Shown here piece after piece: positions 1 to 6,979 of a stretch of DNA of 11,461 bases (positions are counted from its first letter, which is position 1; each line of letters starts with the position of its first letter). A program made the position numbers and the translations under genes. The stretch lies in NCBI GenBank assembly GCA_964658655.1, contig CAZZZL010000080.1, positions 1 through 11,461 on the forward strand, given 5' to 3'. The DNA comes from G963692885 sp964658655. Its GTDB lineage: Bacteria; Acidobacteriota; Terriglobia; Terriglobales; Acidobacteriaceae. The notes beneath the pieces were generated by a model, which made no database searches, was not told the origin of the DNA, and saw only the letters and a program-made list of their open reading frames with translations.

Positions 1-105
1 AAAGGGAAATGAAGGGCCCAGGAAGACGACCTGGTTGATAGGCTGGATGTTGAAGCGCAGTAATGCGTGTAGCTTACCAGTACTAATCGCCCGTTCGGCT
101 TGTCC
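1..105 (+). rRNA. 23S ribosomal RNA, 3' end (partial)
   Basis: The first ~105 bases are the conserved 3' terminus of large-subunit rRNA. The segment around 33-95, running through 'gttgaagcgcagtaatgcg' and 'agcttaccagtactaatcgc', matches the end of domain VI that I recognise from bacterial 23S genes. The 3' boundary is placed at the 'ggcttgtcc' segment (97-105), which occupies the place of the strand that pairs with the 5' end of 23S in other bacteria. The rest of the gene lies to the left of the window. It is followed in the same direction by a 5S gene, so this is the tail of an rrn operon. The exact mature end is approximate. Confidence 0.95.
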
Positions 106-406
106 ATAGAATTAACTCTGCGCAGTCATTGCCGCGCAAAAAGAGATTCTCAACCAAGCCTTGTAATTGACCAAGTTAGTATGTCAAGCAACACACGCAA
201 TAAGTAATACGTCAGTAGCTGATCCCAATCGATTCCGTTGTGAGATATTAAGTATCTCGCTCTTTGTATAAGTTGTACGGCGCCAGTTTGTTGGATGTAC
301 CGTTCGAGCCAACCAGTTTTTTCGGCTCCGACTGCAGGAGAAACCACCTGCCAAGCGCCTACCCAAGTTTTGGCACCATGAGAGAAAACATGGCAGCCAG
401 CAAGTT
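106..406 (+). other. 23S-5S internal transcribed spacer, long and structured, no tRNA seen
   Basis: About 300 bases separate the 23S and 5S genes, much longer than the roughly 90 bases of E. coli. I found no tRNA cloverleaf and no credible coding sequence. The spacer contains several short hairpins: GAGATA(242-247)/TATCTC(253-258), GCAGG(334-338)/CCTGC(347-351) and CCATG(376-380)/CATGG(389-393). These could be processing or antitermination elements of the pre-rRNA, but that role is inferred. Confidence 0.7.
242..270 (+). promoter_or_regulatory. Candidate boxB-boxA antitermination element in the rRNA spacer
   Basis: A 6-bp hairpin (GAGATA at 242-247, loop TTAAG, TATCTC at 253-258) is followed at once by GCTCTTTGTA (259-268). 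This resembles the rrn boxA core (TGCTCTTTAACA in E. coli), and the hairpin-then-boxA order is the arrangement used in rrn leaders and spacers. Sequence similarity is partial, so the functional assignment is tentative. Confidence 0.35.
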
Positions 407-524
<118 letters not shown>

Positions 525-533
525 TTAATTCAC

Positions 534-561
534 AAAAAGCCACTCGAAAGAGTGGCTTTTT
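534..561 (+). terminator. rrn operon terminator
   Basis: This is a perfect 12-bp stem: AAAAAGCCACTC (534-545), GAAA tetraloop (546-549), GAGTGGCTTTTT (550-561). A GAAA-capped stem with a terminal T run right after the 5S gene is a strong intrinsic terminator. The A run on the left arm makes it potentially bidirectional, so it could also stop transcription arriving from the minus-strand methyltransferase remnant that ends 20 bp away. Confidence 0.92.
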
Positions 562-581
562 GCGTTTAATGCGTTCTCCAG

Positions 582-2859
582 TTAGCCGCTATGGTTCAGT
601 AAAGGTTTTACCAATCCATCAATATCGGAAAGATAGCTCACAATATCCGTGCGAACGTAGCGACGCTGCCGTGCGAGACTTTCACCGGCGGGAAAGTTTG
701 AGTCGTTCAAGAGATGCTGAACGCGCAGATGCGCGAGACGACTCCTCTCGCATAGTTTTCTATGGAGCAGCCTGGATCCCTCAAATCGTGGGATCGACAC
801 GTCGAGCACCTTCTTCTCGATATCTCGTTCGCCTAGAAGTCCAGTGGACTGAAATGGCTTGATCATCTCGTTCACGACCGATGAATTGAGGACTGCGGTG
901 AGAAAGTGACACTCATCCGCGCTGCTGCTGAACGCCGCCCAGTATAGCTTGTGTTCGACCAGGAGTTTTAAGTTCAGTGTGTTGCGGTCGCAGTAGGCCG
1001 CCGAGAGATTTGTCCCCGCAGCGTTGTAAAGCACAAGATGCCGATGCGATGGGGACTGGGCAGTCAGCTTGCCTGAATAATCCAACCATTCAAGCAAGGT
1101 GTGCGATGTCTTGGAGCCACGCTTCTCCTTCCAGATGACTTCGGCCTGCTCCATCCATCTGGCAAACTCCCGATACCCCTTACGCTTCAGCGCCGCGTTC
1201 GTGATCGTGTAATAGGATCCATTGGATTCTTCCAGCGGCAGCAGGACCGGAGCAGGTTCCAGAAGGCAGAAGGGCAGCACGTGGCGGGAAATTGATGTCG
1301 AGAAGATGAATCTGCCTTCCACATGCCCGTGAAGTCGCGCATCACGGTAGGGCGGCTTGGAATCGAGAGCGCTCTCTTCATTAGTCCTGGCATAGTAAAG
1401 ACGGTCGGGATCAGGCGTGCCTTCCGGTCCGTCGACCGTGACGAAGTAAAAGTTTCGCGGAACAATGGTGGCTCCTTGTTTAAACGCCTTGGCATAGGAG
1501 CTCGATCGCGTGGGGGTCTTGGCGCCCGCGACGGTTGACAGGGCGGAACGATTACCGAGCCAGATGACGCCAGCCTGCGCCTTCTGCACAGAGAATCTGC
1601 CGGAGATCGATGCCCATCGCTGATCGCGCTGCGACAGCTGGCCGATCCAGATCTCTGCAGGAATCGAATCCTTCGCCGTGCCTATGTTGGAGGACTGCTC
1701 CGCGAACAGGACGCACGAAGGCACATTGAAAAGTGGCTGGACATCCCACAGGTCCCAGTACCCTGTGAGCCGGAACTTCGCTGAATACTTGCGCTGGATG
1801 AGGTTATGATGCTGGTCAGCAGTAAGGATACTGCGCGGCATGACAAACGCGAGCCTAGCTTTCGGCCGGGCAAACCTCTGCATGTAATGCGCCAGGAAAA
1901 CAGTCGCCAGCTCCATCTGCGTGAAGAGCTTTTGAGACGGGGGTGCGATCTTGTAGGTCTTGACCGCCCGTATCTTGATCTCTTTTTGATATTCAGGATC
2001 GGTGACGTAGCGATAAGCCACCCACGGAGGATTGCCCAGGATGATGTCAAACTGCTGTCGCAGCATGGCCGGCCGATAACTGTTGCGGATGATGAAAGAC
2101 CAGATTGAGTTTTGCTTCTGCTGGATCAGTTCGCTCAGGCCGACGGCGAATCCACAGGGCCTGCACTATTTCTTCTCGTTGCAGTATCTGGGACAGGTCT
2201 GGGACAGCCTGATGCAAAAAGCTATCCAGGGATCCGAGGGATTCCCGGCCATGCGCAGCGTGATCTTCCGCAATCCTGGTGGCTGCCACCATGCAATCAT
2301 CCAAGTTTTCCGGCTGGTGGACCATCATGTCCGGAAGGACGTATTTACGCTGGTTTTTCCTCGGCCCGAACGTGATTTCTATTCCACGCAACTGCTCGAT
2401 CAGGTTTTTCTCTACCTCGCGCGGCAGAAATAACACGTCCGCAAGGTAGACAGGTATCTGGATGGGACGCCGGGCCGCGACTACCAGCTTGCCCAGCGCC
2501 AGGACATAGGTAGCACGTGCAATCGTCACCGCAACGGGATGCGGTGTCGATTCCTTGTACGCTTGCCAGGATCTCGCGAAGGCGGTCATTGGGAGTGCCT
2601 GAGGGATTATGTTTCAGACAATGGCTGATACTGGCGCGCAGAAGCTGCCAGAACCGCAGCTCGAGTCGAGCACCTTCTTATATCCCTGTTCAGGGATCAT
2701 CTCTGCGACCATGCGCTCGCAGAGCCAGTCGGGCGTGCAATACTCGCCGAGATCGTGCCTGTCTTTAGGGTCGATCAGCTGCTGGTAGACGCCTTTCAGC
2801 ACGTCTTCCCGGATTCGAGAAAGGTCGAATGTCAGAAGCGTGTCCAGTACCCTTCCCAT
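582..2859 (-). pseudogene. Decayed N6-adenine DNA methyltransferase (Eco57I/type IIG-like), 5'-truncated and frameshifted
   Basis: This is the remnant of a large restriction-modification or phage-defence type adenine methyltransferase. Read on the minus strand from 2859, the first piece (81 codons) has the pre-motif segment 'LGEYCTPDWLCERMV' and SAM-binding motif I, VLDSSCGSGSF (Pro replaced by Ser). The frame then breaks near 2640, apparently by loss of one base. A second frame continues plausible protein ('LRASISHCLKHNPSG' to 'ASVQGID') to about 2545, where one extra base restores the first frame ('HPVAVTIARATYVLALG'). A third break lies at ~2112-2150. From there a 494-codon stretch runs to the stop at 582. 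It includes the catalytic NPPW motif IV (2022-2033) and a C-terminal target-recognition-like domain with 'FQSTGLLGERDI'. The usual long N-terminal region is absent: an in-frame TAA, which is the stop of the neighbouring beta-barrel gene, lies seven codons upstream of the first ATG. No ribosome site precedes the internal ATGs, so I read one broken gene rather than three short ones. The substrate site and exact system type cannot be told. Confidence 0.85.
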
Positions 2860-2877
2860 TCGACCCCCGAGCGCTTT

Positions 2878-3417
2878 TTAGAACAGGAAGCCGGGCAGAC
2901 GGACAACGATACCAGTGCTGATTGTTTTGGGGTGCAAGCTGGTATCGAGGAAAGAAAGTCCTCCGTAGCTGAACTCTGCTACGCGCCAGTCGATGCGCGG
3001 CAATAGCGTGTAGTCCACGCCGCCGACAAACTGATAGCTGAACTTGGTTGCTTCTGAGTACGCAATGCCCTGGCCGACTTCGTAGTGACCGGCGCCCACC
3101 AAGCCCTCGACATACGGTTTCACTGGCAACACGTGCGGTCGAAATGCCACGCGTGGTCCGATATACCCCGCGTCAAACTTCGTAGCACTCCCGGTGCCGA
3201 GGATCTCCGCGCGCGCATCGATGCCCGTGCTCAAAAAAATAAAGTGGCCATGGTCGAGATATCCGCCAAAGCCCGGACCATAAATCCAATCGGTGTTGGC
3301 GACGTTCAGCTTGGCCGCGCTGAAGTTGGCGTACACGCCCAGCTGTGCGTTTGCAGGAAGGACGGAAAGCGCCAAAAACGCCAGGGCCGGAAACAGTAAA
3401 GAACGGGAAATCTTCAT
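2878..3417 (-). CDS. Small outer-membrane beta-barrel protein
   Basis: This encodes a 179-residue secreted protein. I chose the ATG at 3417 (MKISRSLLFP...) because it begins a classical signal peptide: basic N-terminus, hydrophobic core, likely cleavage after ANA at residue 24. AGGAG lies about ten bases upstream. An upstream in-frame ATG at 3456 would add 13 residues that fit a signal peptide poorly. The mature part alternates polar and hydrophobic/aromatic residues, is rich in Gly and Tyr, and ends in Phe (LPGFLF), as expected for an 8- to 10-strand outer-membrane barrel recognised by the BAM machinery. Its function is unknown: a structural or small-porin role is possible. The gene appears intact, with the methyltransferase remnant starting directly after its stop. 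It is in the same orientation as the oxidoreductase upstream but 145 bp away, so it is probably a separate unit. Confidence 0.8.
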   Translation of the reverse strand: MKISRSLLFPALAFLALSVLPANAQLGVYANFSAAKLNVANTDWIYGPGFGGYLDHGHFIFLSTGIDARAEILGTGSATKFDAGYIGPRVAFRPHVLPVKPYVEGLVGAGHYEVGQGIAYSEATKFSYQFVGGVDYTLLPRIDWRVAEFSYGGLSFLDTSLHPKTISTGIVVRLPGFLF

Positions 3418-3562
3418 GCGGGGGAGCACTCCTGCGACAGCGGGACTGGACAACACTTAGACTATCAACACCAATCTTCCCCGTAAGATGCGGCTCGCGC
3501 CGAATCCTTCTCCACTTATTCCCGTGACCCGCTCTTTAGAGGCCTTGCATGCGGCTCGGCCG

Positions 3563-4468
3563 TCAGGGAACCAGCACGATCTTCCCGCCGACCTTCCCGC
3601 TCTCCGCCAGCGTCTGCGCCTCGCGCACATTGGCAAGTGGCAGCACCCTCGCTATGGGAATTTTCAATTCGCCCGACTGGACGTTGAGCGCAAGTGCATG
3701 GAGCCGCCTTGCATCCGGCTTGGCCCAAACTTCAACTACGTGAAGATCATCGCGCTCCAACGCTGCTTCCGGCTTGCCCACGACGGTTGCTAATCGGCCA
3801 CCGTGTTTCAACCGGGATAAAAGCTTGCCGATAACATCGTGGCCTACTGTGTCGGCAATCGCGTCCAGTTCCTGCAATTGGCCAATGGCAGCATCGTCAT
3901 CAATGGCGAGCGTGGCATCCGCGGCCAGTTGTTCCGCTTCGGCTAATTGGCTTCCCCGCACTCCGGCAATCACGCGCGCTCCGTGCTGCCTGGCGACAAA
4001 CACCGCTGTCCGCCCGACACTGCCGAGCGCGCCCGTAACCAGCACGCTTTCACCCTGCTGCGGTTTGACGCCGAGTTCAATCAACTGGCATCCGGTCAAC
4101 AGGATCAACGGCAGTGCCGCTGCATCTTCGGTTGCCAACCCGTCCGGAATAAGACTGAGATCTTCCGCCCTAGCTGTAAGAAACTCGGCATAGGCACGGT
4201 TGACCAGGCCCATGACGCGAACTCCGCTCTTGAACCGATCTCCTCCGCCGGATACCACTTCGCCTGCGACGTCACGTCCCAGCACCGCCGGGAACTCCAG
4301 CGGCATACGGTTCTTCATGTCGCCGCGCCGGAGCTTAAAATCAATCGGATTGACGCTCGTTCCCAGGACCTTGACGAGCAGTTCTCCAGGGCCGGGTTGC
4401 GGTTCTGGAGCTTCCCCATAGACCAGCTGGTTCACATCGCCATACGCCTGCAACAATACTGCCTTCAT
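3563..4468 (-). CDS. NAD(P)H-dependent quinone oxidoreductase-like protein, zinc-independent MDR superfamily
   Basis: This is a 301-residue cytoplasmic oxidoreductase of the medium-chain dehydrogenase/reductase superfamily, typical in length for the quinone reductase/zeta-crystallin branch. The N-terminal GroES-like domain has 'GTSVNPIDFKLRRGD' (residues 36-50) and 'LGRDVAGEVV' (63-72). The Rossmann fold follows with the dinucleotide-binding loop TGALGSVG (145-152). The Cys/His ligands of zinc-dependent members are not apparent, and the C-terminus 'GKVGGKIVLVP' is typical of this branch. Expected chemistry is NADPH-linked reduction of a quinone or an alpha,beta-unsaturated carbonyl; the natural substrate cannot be read from sequence. 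The ATG at 4468 is preceded by AGAGG at a suitable distance. The gene is divergent from the Spy-like gene across 179 bp that must hold both promoters. Confidence 0.88.
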   Translation of the reverse strand: MKAVLLQAYGDVNQLVYGEAPEPQPGPGELLVKVLGTSVNPIDFKLRRGDMKNRMPLEFPAVLGRDVAGEVVSGGGDRFKSGVRVMGLVNRAYAEFLTARAEDLSLIPDGLATEDAAALPLILLTGCQLIELGVKPQQGESVLVTGALGSVGRTAVFVARQHGARVIAGVRGSQLAEAEQLAADATLAIDDDAAIGQLQELDAIADTVGHDVIGKLLSRLKHGGRLATVVGKPEAALERDDLHVVEVWAKPDARRLHALALNVQSGELKIPIARVLPLANVREAQTLAESGKVGGKIVLVP

Positions 4469-4647
4469 CTGAGACCTCTTTCGATCAAATTGGCGTCTAA
4501 GTGTTTGGATGATGATCAGGCCGACTCGCGGGCCTCGTCATGGAAGAGCATTACCATCCGCGTGAAATACTTTGCGAGTTGTCCTTTCAGAGATCACAAC
4601 CTCGCGCCGCAAGTCGGGTTTCTACCAACCAGTTGGAGGAAACATTT

Positions 4648-5115
4648 ATGAAGAAACAACTCTGTACCATCGCGCTGAGCGGACTTTTCGCCCTGGGCAT
4701 CCCTGCCCTTTCCGCTGCAGCGCAGGACACCATGCAACCGCAGGGCGGAGCAATGCAGCAGGGTGGCGGCATGCACCACGGTATGAGTGCCGATGATCAA
4801 CTGGCCCACATGACCAAGCGCTACAAGCTTACATCTGATCAGCAGACCCAGATCAAGCCCATCCTCGAGGCGCAGCAGCAATCGATGATGCAGATGCACT
4901 CGGATACATCCATGTCCCGCGAGGACAAGATGGCCAAGATGCAAAGCATGCGCGAGGACAACAAAACGAAGATCGAAGCCATCCTGACCGACGATCAGAA
5001 ACAGAAGTATGAAGCCGACCAGGCAAAGATGCAGCAGCGCCGTCAGGACCACATGGGTAACGGCGGCAGCATGGGCGGCGGTGGCGACAACCCACCACCA
5101 CCACCGCCGCAGTAA
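4648..5115 (+). CDS. LTXXQ/Spy-CpxP-like periplasmic protein, Met-rich with polyproline tail
   Basis: This encodes a 155-residue exported protein. The ATG at 4648 follows a strong GGAGGA (4635-4640) and opens a clear signal peptide (MKKQLCTIALSGLFALG..., likely cut after AAAQ or nearby, ~residue 26). The frame stays open upstream to ~4540 but without start signals. The mature protein has two LTxxQ motifs, LTSDQ (61-65) and LTDDQ (113-117), separated by a charged, Gln/Met-rich helical stretch. This is the pattern of the Spy/CpxP family of periplasmic chaperones and envelope-stress sensors. There are about 16 methionines, a His-Met cluster (GGGMHHGM, 39-46), and a low-complexity tail GGSMGGGGDN followed by six prolines and Gln. 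The Met/His content could bind soft metals, but that is speculation. A terminator follows 36 bp after the stop, so the gene is monocistronic. Confidence 0.8.
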   Translation: MKKQLCTIALSGLFALGIPALSAAAQDTMQPQGGAMQQGGGMHHGMSADDQLAHMTKRYKLTSDQQTQIKPILEAQQQSMMQMHSDTSMSREDKMAKMQSMREDNKTKIEAILTDDQKQKYEADQAKMQQRRQDHMGNGGSMGGGGDNPPPPPPQ

Positions 5116-5150
5116 GCGATGCCCGCACCAACTCGAATCCATTGGATACG

Positions 5151-5186
5151 CGAAGGGCTGCCTCGAGCAGCCCTTCGTTATTATTC
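5151..5186 (+). terminator. Intrinsic terminator of the Spy-like gene
   Basis: This is an 11-bp perfect stem, CGAAGGGCTGC (5151-5161) and GCAGCCCTTCG (5167-5177), with a five-base loop and a following TTATTATT. It lies 36 bp after the stop codon of the Spy-like gene and before the next plus-strand gene, which therefore needs its own promoter. Confidence 0.88.
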
Positions 5187-5370
5187 GTGCGCGCCGCCCG
5201 CAACTCAAACGCGCGGCATCACCATCCTGTTTAAGATAGATCCGACAAACATCAACGCAGATGGTAATGAACGATGCGACTTTGCGCAGGATGCATTGTC
5301 AGGTCGATGGCTGGCGTTGATACCATGTCGAGGTTTGAAGCTCCTGGCACGGCACCCGGAGGTGCATCGC

Positions 5371-5715
5371 TTGTCCATCGTTCGTCTCTTTCTGCGCTGG
5401 CTTTTTCACGCCATCGCTTTGCTGGTCGTGGCTTATATCGTTCCCGCGTTTCACATCGCCAGCTTCACTTCTGCCCTGGTCGCTGTCCTGATCATCGGCT
5501 TTCTCAATATGACACTCGGACTGTTGCTTAAAATCCTTACCCTGCCTCTCAGCTTGCTGACGCTTGGCCTGTTCTTCCTGGTGATCAACGCCGTCATCCT
5601 TTTATGGGCGAGTCACATCACGCCCGGTTTTCGCGTAGATAATTTCGGCGCAGCGTTTATCGGCGCGGTCGTCCTCGCTATCGTTCACGTGCTGTTTTCA
5701 GTGGTCGCCGACTAA
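5371..5715 (+). CDS. Four-helix membrane protein, phage holin superfamily IV / YvlD-like
   Basis: This encodes a 114-residue integral membrane protein. The frame is open from 5119, but the upstream part is not hydrophobic and overlaps the terminator at 5151-5186. I chose the TTG at 5371, which has GGAGGT (5358-5363) seven bases before it and starts just ahead of the first helix (LSIVRLFLRWLFHAIALLVV). Four hydrophobic segments fill the chain. The signature of the family is visible: a conserved Asn in helix 2 ('GFLNMTLG'), 'LPLSLLTLGLFFLVINA' in helix 3, and 'ITPGFRVDNFGAAFIGA' before helix 4. This is the family annotated as mycobacterial-type phage holin superfamily IV. Despite the name, most chromosomal members are not lysis proteins and their role is unknown; nothing phage-like surrounds this one. 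Confidence 0.82.
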   Translation: MSIVRLFLRWLFHAIALLVVAYIVPAFHIASFTSALVAVLIIGFLNMTLGLLLKILTLPLSLLTLGLFFLVINAVILLWASHITPGFRVDNFGAAFIGAVVLAIVHVLFSVVAD

Positions 5716-5846
5716 CAATGCAAGTGTCGGCCTGCACGTGCCGCAGAGATGCGCACTCAGGCGCAATCCACTCAAGACTTTCTATGCGCGCCATGCAGGA
5801 ACGATGCTGTTCCCAGCACATAGTGAGCCGGGACAACTGCCGGCTC

Positions 5847-5888
5847 AAAAATAAAAGGCCACCTCGATCGAGGTGGCCTTTTATTTTT
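5847..5888. terminator. Bidirectional terminator, 42-nt perfect palindrome
   Basis: A perfect 21-bp inverted repeat is centred between 5867 and 5868: a GGCCACCTCGAT core arm flanked by AAAAATAAAA on the left and the mirrored T-rich run on the right. It lies 131 bp after the holin-like gene (plus) and 13 bp after the end of the TPR gene (minus). Each direction of transcription meets a GC-rich hairpin followed by a T run, so it serves both convergent genes. A further hairpin, TGAGCCGG (5824-5831) with CCGGCTCA (5840-5847), sits directly beside it. Confidence 0.92.
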
Positions 5889-5901
5889 GAATGGAAGGCC
5901 G

Positions 5902-6642
5902 TTACTTGCCGGCCAGCTTCTGTGTAGCGATCTCGCCTGCTGCGGTCGTCTTGTCCTTGTCTTTCAGCACAGAGTAAATCTCGTGTGCCTTCGCAGGATC
6001 GGTCACCTGGTAGATGGCGGCCAGGTTCAATTGCGCAGTACCTGCCGGCACTGCGGTCGTCGGATGTTTCACCAGGTCCTGCAGCAACTTGATTGCGTCG
6101 GCATTGCGCGCAGACTGTGTGTACAAATTTGCGAGTGCCAGCTTGGCCAGGGAGCTGGTGTTGGCATTTCCCGCGCTGGCAGCCTTGTTCAGATACGTCT
6201 CAGCCTGCGCATTGTTGTTCATGTCCCCATAGCTGAGCCCTGCGAAATAGAGTGCGTTGTGACCGGCTTCGGTGAAGCCGTACTTGTTCGCAACATCCAG
6301 GAACAGCGGGTTCGCAGCTTTCGCGCGGTCTGCTGCATTGGCGAAGGTCTTGGTGCCCGGCGGAATCTGCTGGCCAGGCTGCGCAATCGGTGTCACGAAG
6401 ACGTTCATCGCGACTCCGAAGGCATCGTCGGCCGCGGCGGAACGGGCGTTATAGAAAATCGCTCCACCGACCACTAGCAGGATCACGACCAGCGCGATGA
6501 TCGCGGTGCGGATAGCTGTCTTCTGGTTTTCCTGCAGCCACTCGGCCGTTGCCGCAGTCGCGTGCACAAGCGGGTCCTGCTGCTTCAATGCTTGACGGGT
6601 TTGTGTGTCCACGGAATCCTTTATGTATCTCCCACGGCTCAT
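5902..6642 (-). CDS. Tetratricopeptide-repeat inner-membrane anchor protein, YfgM-like
   Basis: This encodes a 246-residue protein with a cytoplasmic N-terminal tail (residues 1-42), a single transmembrane helix (about 43-66, 'TAIRTAIIALVVILLVVGGAIF') and a periplasmic domain of degenerate TPR helices. Repeats are visible at 'AGHNALYFAGLSYGDMNNNAQAETYL', 'SSLAKLALANLYTQSARNADAIKLLQ' and 'GTAQLNLAAIYQVTDPAKAHEIY', each with Ala/Gly/Tyr at TPR-type positions. The tail-TM-TPR order and length match the YfgM/TPR_21 group, which in E. coli associates with the SecYEG translocon and periplasmic chaperones. Here that partnership is inference. The start at 6642 has no good Shine-Dalgarno, but I see no better in-frame start. 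The gene is monocistronic and ends on the shared palindromic terminator. Confidence 0.82.
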   Translation of the reverse strand: MSRGRYIKDSVDTQTRQALKQQDPLVHATAATAEWLQENQKTAIRTAIIALVVILLVVGGAIFYNARSAAADDAFGVAMNVFVTPIAQPGQQIPPGTKTFANAADRAKAANPLFLDVANKYGFTEAGHNALYFAGLSYGDMNNNAQAETYLNKAASAGNANTSSLAKLALANLYTQSARNADAIKLLQDLVKHPTTAVPAGTAQLNLAAIYQVTDPAKAHEIYSVLKDKDKTTAAGEIATQKLAGK

Positions 6643-6979
6643 GAGAGAGCGATGGGGCGACCTCGAGTCAGGCGCAAAATTTTAAAGTAAAGCCGCGCTC
6701 TGCTGGCCTGCCGGCAAGGCGTAGTAAGCGCTTTGCGGCCTGCAAAAAGTGTAACAGGTCAGGCCGAAACAGGACGATCCTGCCGCCAGAGTCCGCTGCA
6801 CTGGAGGTGAGTGGACAGCAGACCCCTTGGATTGCCGTTTATCAGCCGGCATCGAGTGCAAGGGCGACTCGGCCCGTTCTCGCGAACCGAGGTCAGCCGC
6901 GCTGAAAGTCGACAGAGCAAGATGGCGGGGCTTGCTTCATGCCACCTCTCGCCTTTTATCAAAGCGATAAAATCGTGGG
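6643..6979. other. Intergenic region between divergent TPR and marR-like genes
   Basis: These 337 bp must hold promoters for both flanking genes. Visible structure includes inverted repeats GGCCTG (6737-6742)/CAGGCC (6760-6765) and CAGGA (6770-6774)/TCCTG (6778-6782), and the MarR operator-like repeat at 6954-6972 described separately. I found no tRNA and no convincing small ORF. An open frame from GTG 6811 has its GGAGGTGA directly touching the start, leaving no spacing, and it runs into the marR gene out of frame. Confidence 0.6.
6954..6973 (+). promoter_or_regulatory. -10 element of the marR-like gene with an overlapping palindromic operator
   Basis: TTTTATC (6954-6960), five-base spacer AAAGC, GATAAAA (6966-6972) form a perfect inverted repeat of 19 bp, the size usual for a MarR dimer site. 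The right arm contains TAAAAT (6968-6973), a good -10 hexamer, whose expected start point falls at about 6980, the A of the gene's ATG. A bound dimer would cover the -10 and block initiation, which fits autorepression. The -35 region is weak. Confidence 0.6.

Noticed and set aside
106..406. tRNA gene in the 23S-5S spacer
   Set aside because: I could not find a T-arm with GTTCRAN plus matching acceptor and anticodon stems; the hairpins present do not form a cloverleaf.
2083..2433. Plus-strand frames opposite the broken part of the methyltransferase
   Set aside because: Their translations show no family features, while the minus strand carries clear methyltransferase segments.
3487..3557. Direct repeat ATGCGGCTCG at 3487-3496 and 3548-3557
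   Set aside because: Ten bases repeated once in a short intergenic region is weak, with no flanking mobile or attachment-site features.
4594..5208. 204-codon minus-strand frame rich in Leu/His/Val
   Set aside because: It is the antisense shadow of the Spy-like gene, crosses that gene's terminator and has no start signal.
5371..5715. Phage lysis gene or prophage remnant
   Set aside because: The family name includes holin, but no endolysin, integrase or structural phage gene lies nearby and chromosomal members of this family are common.
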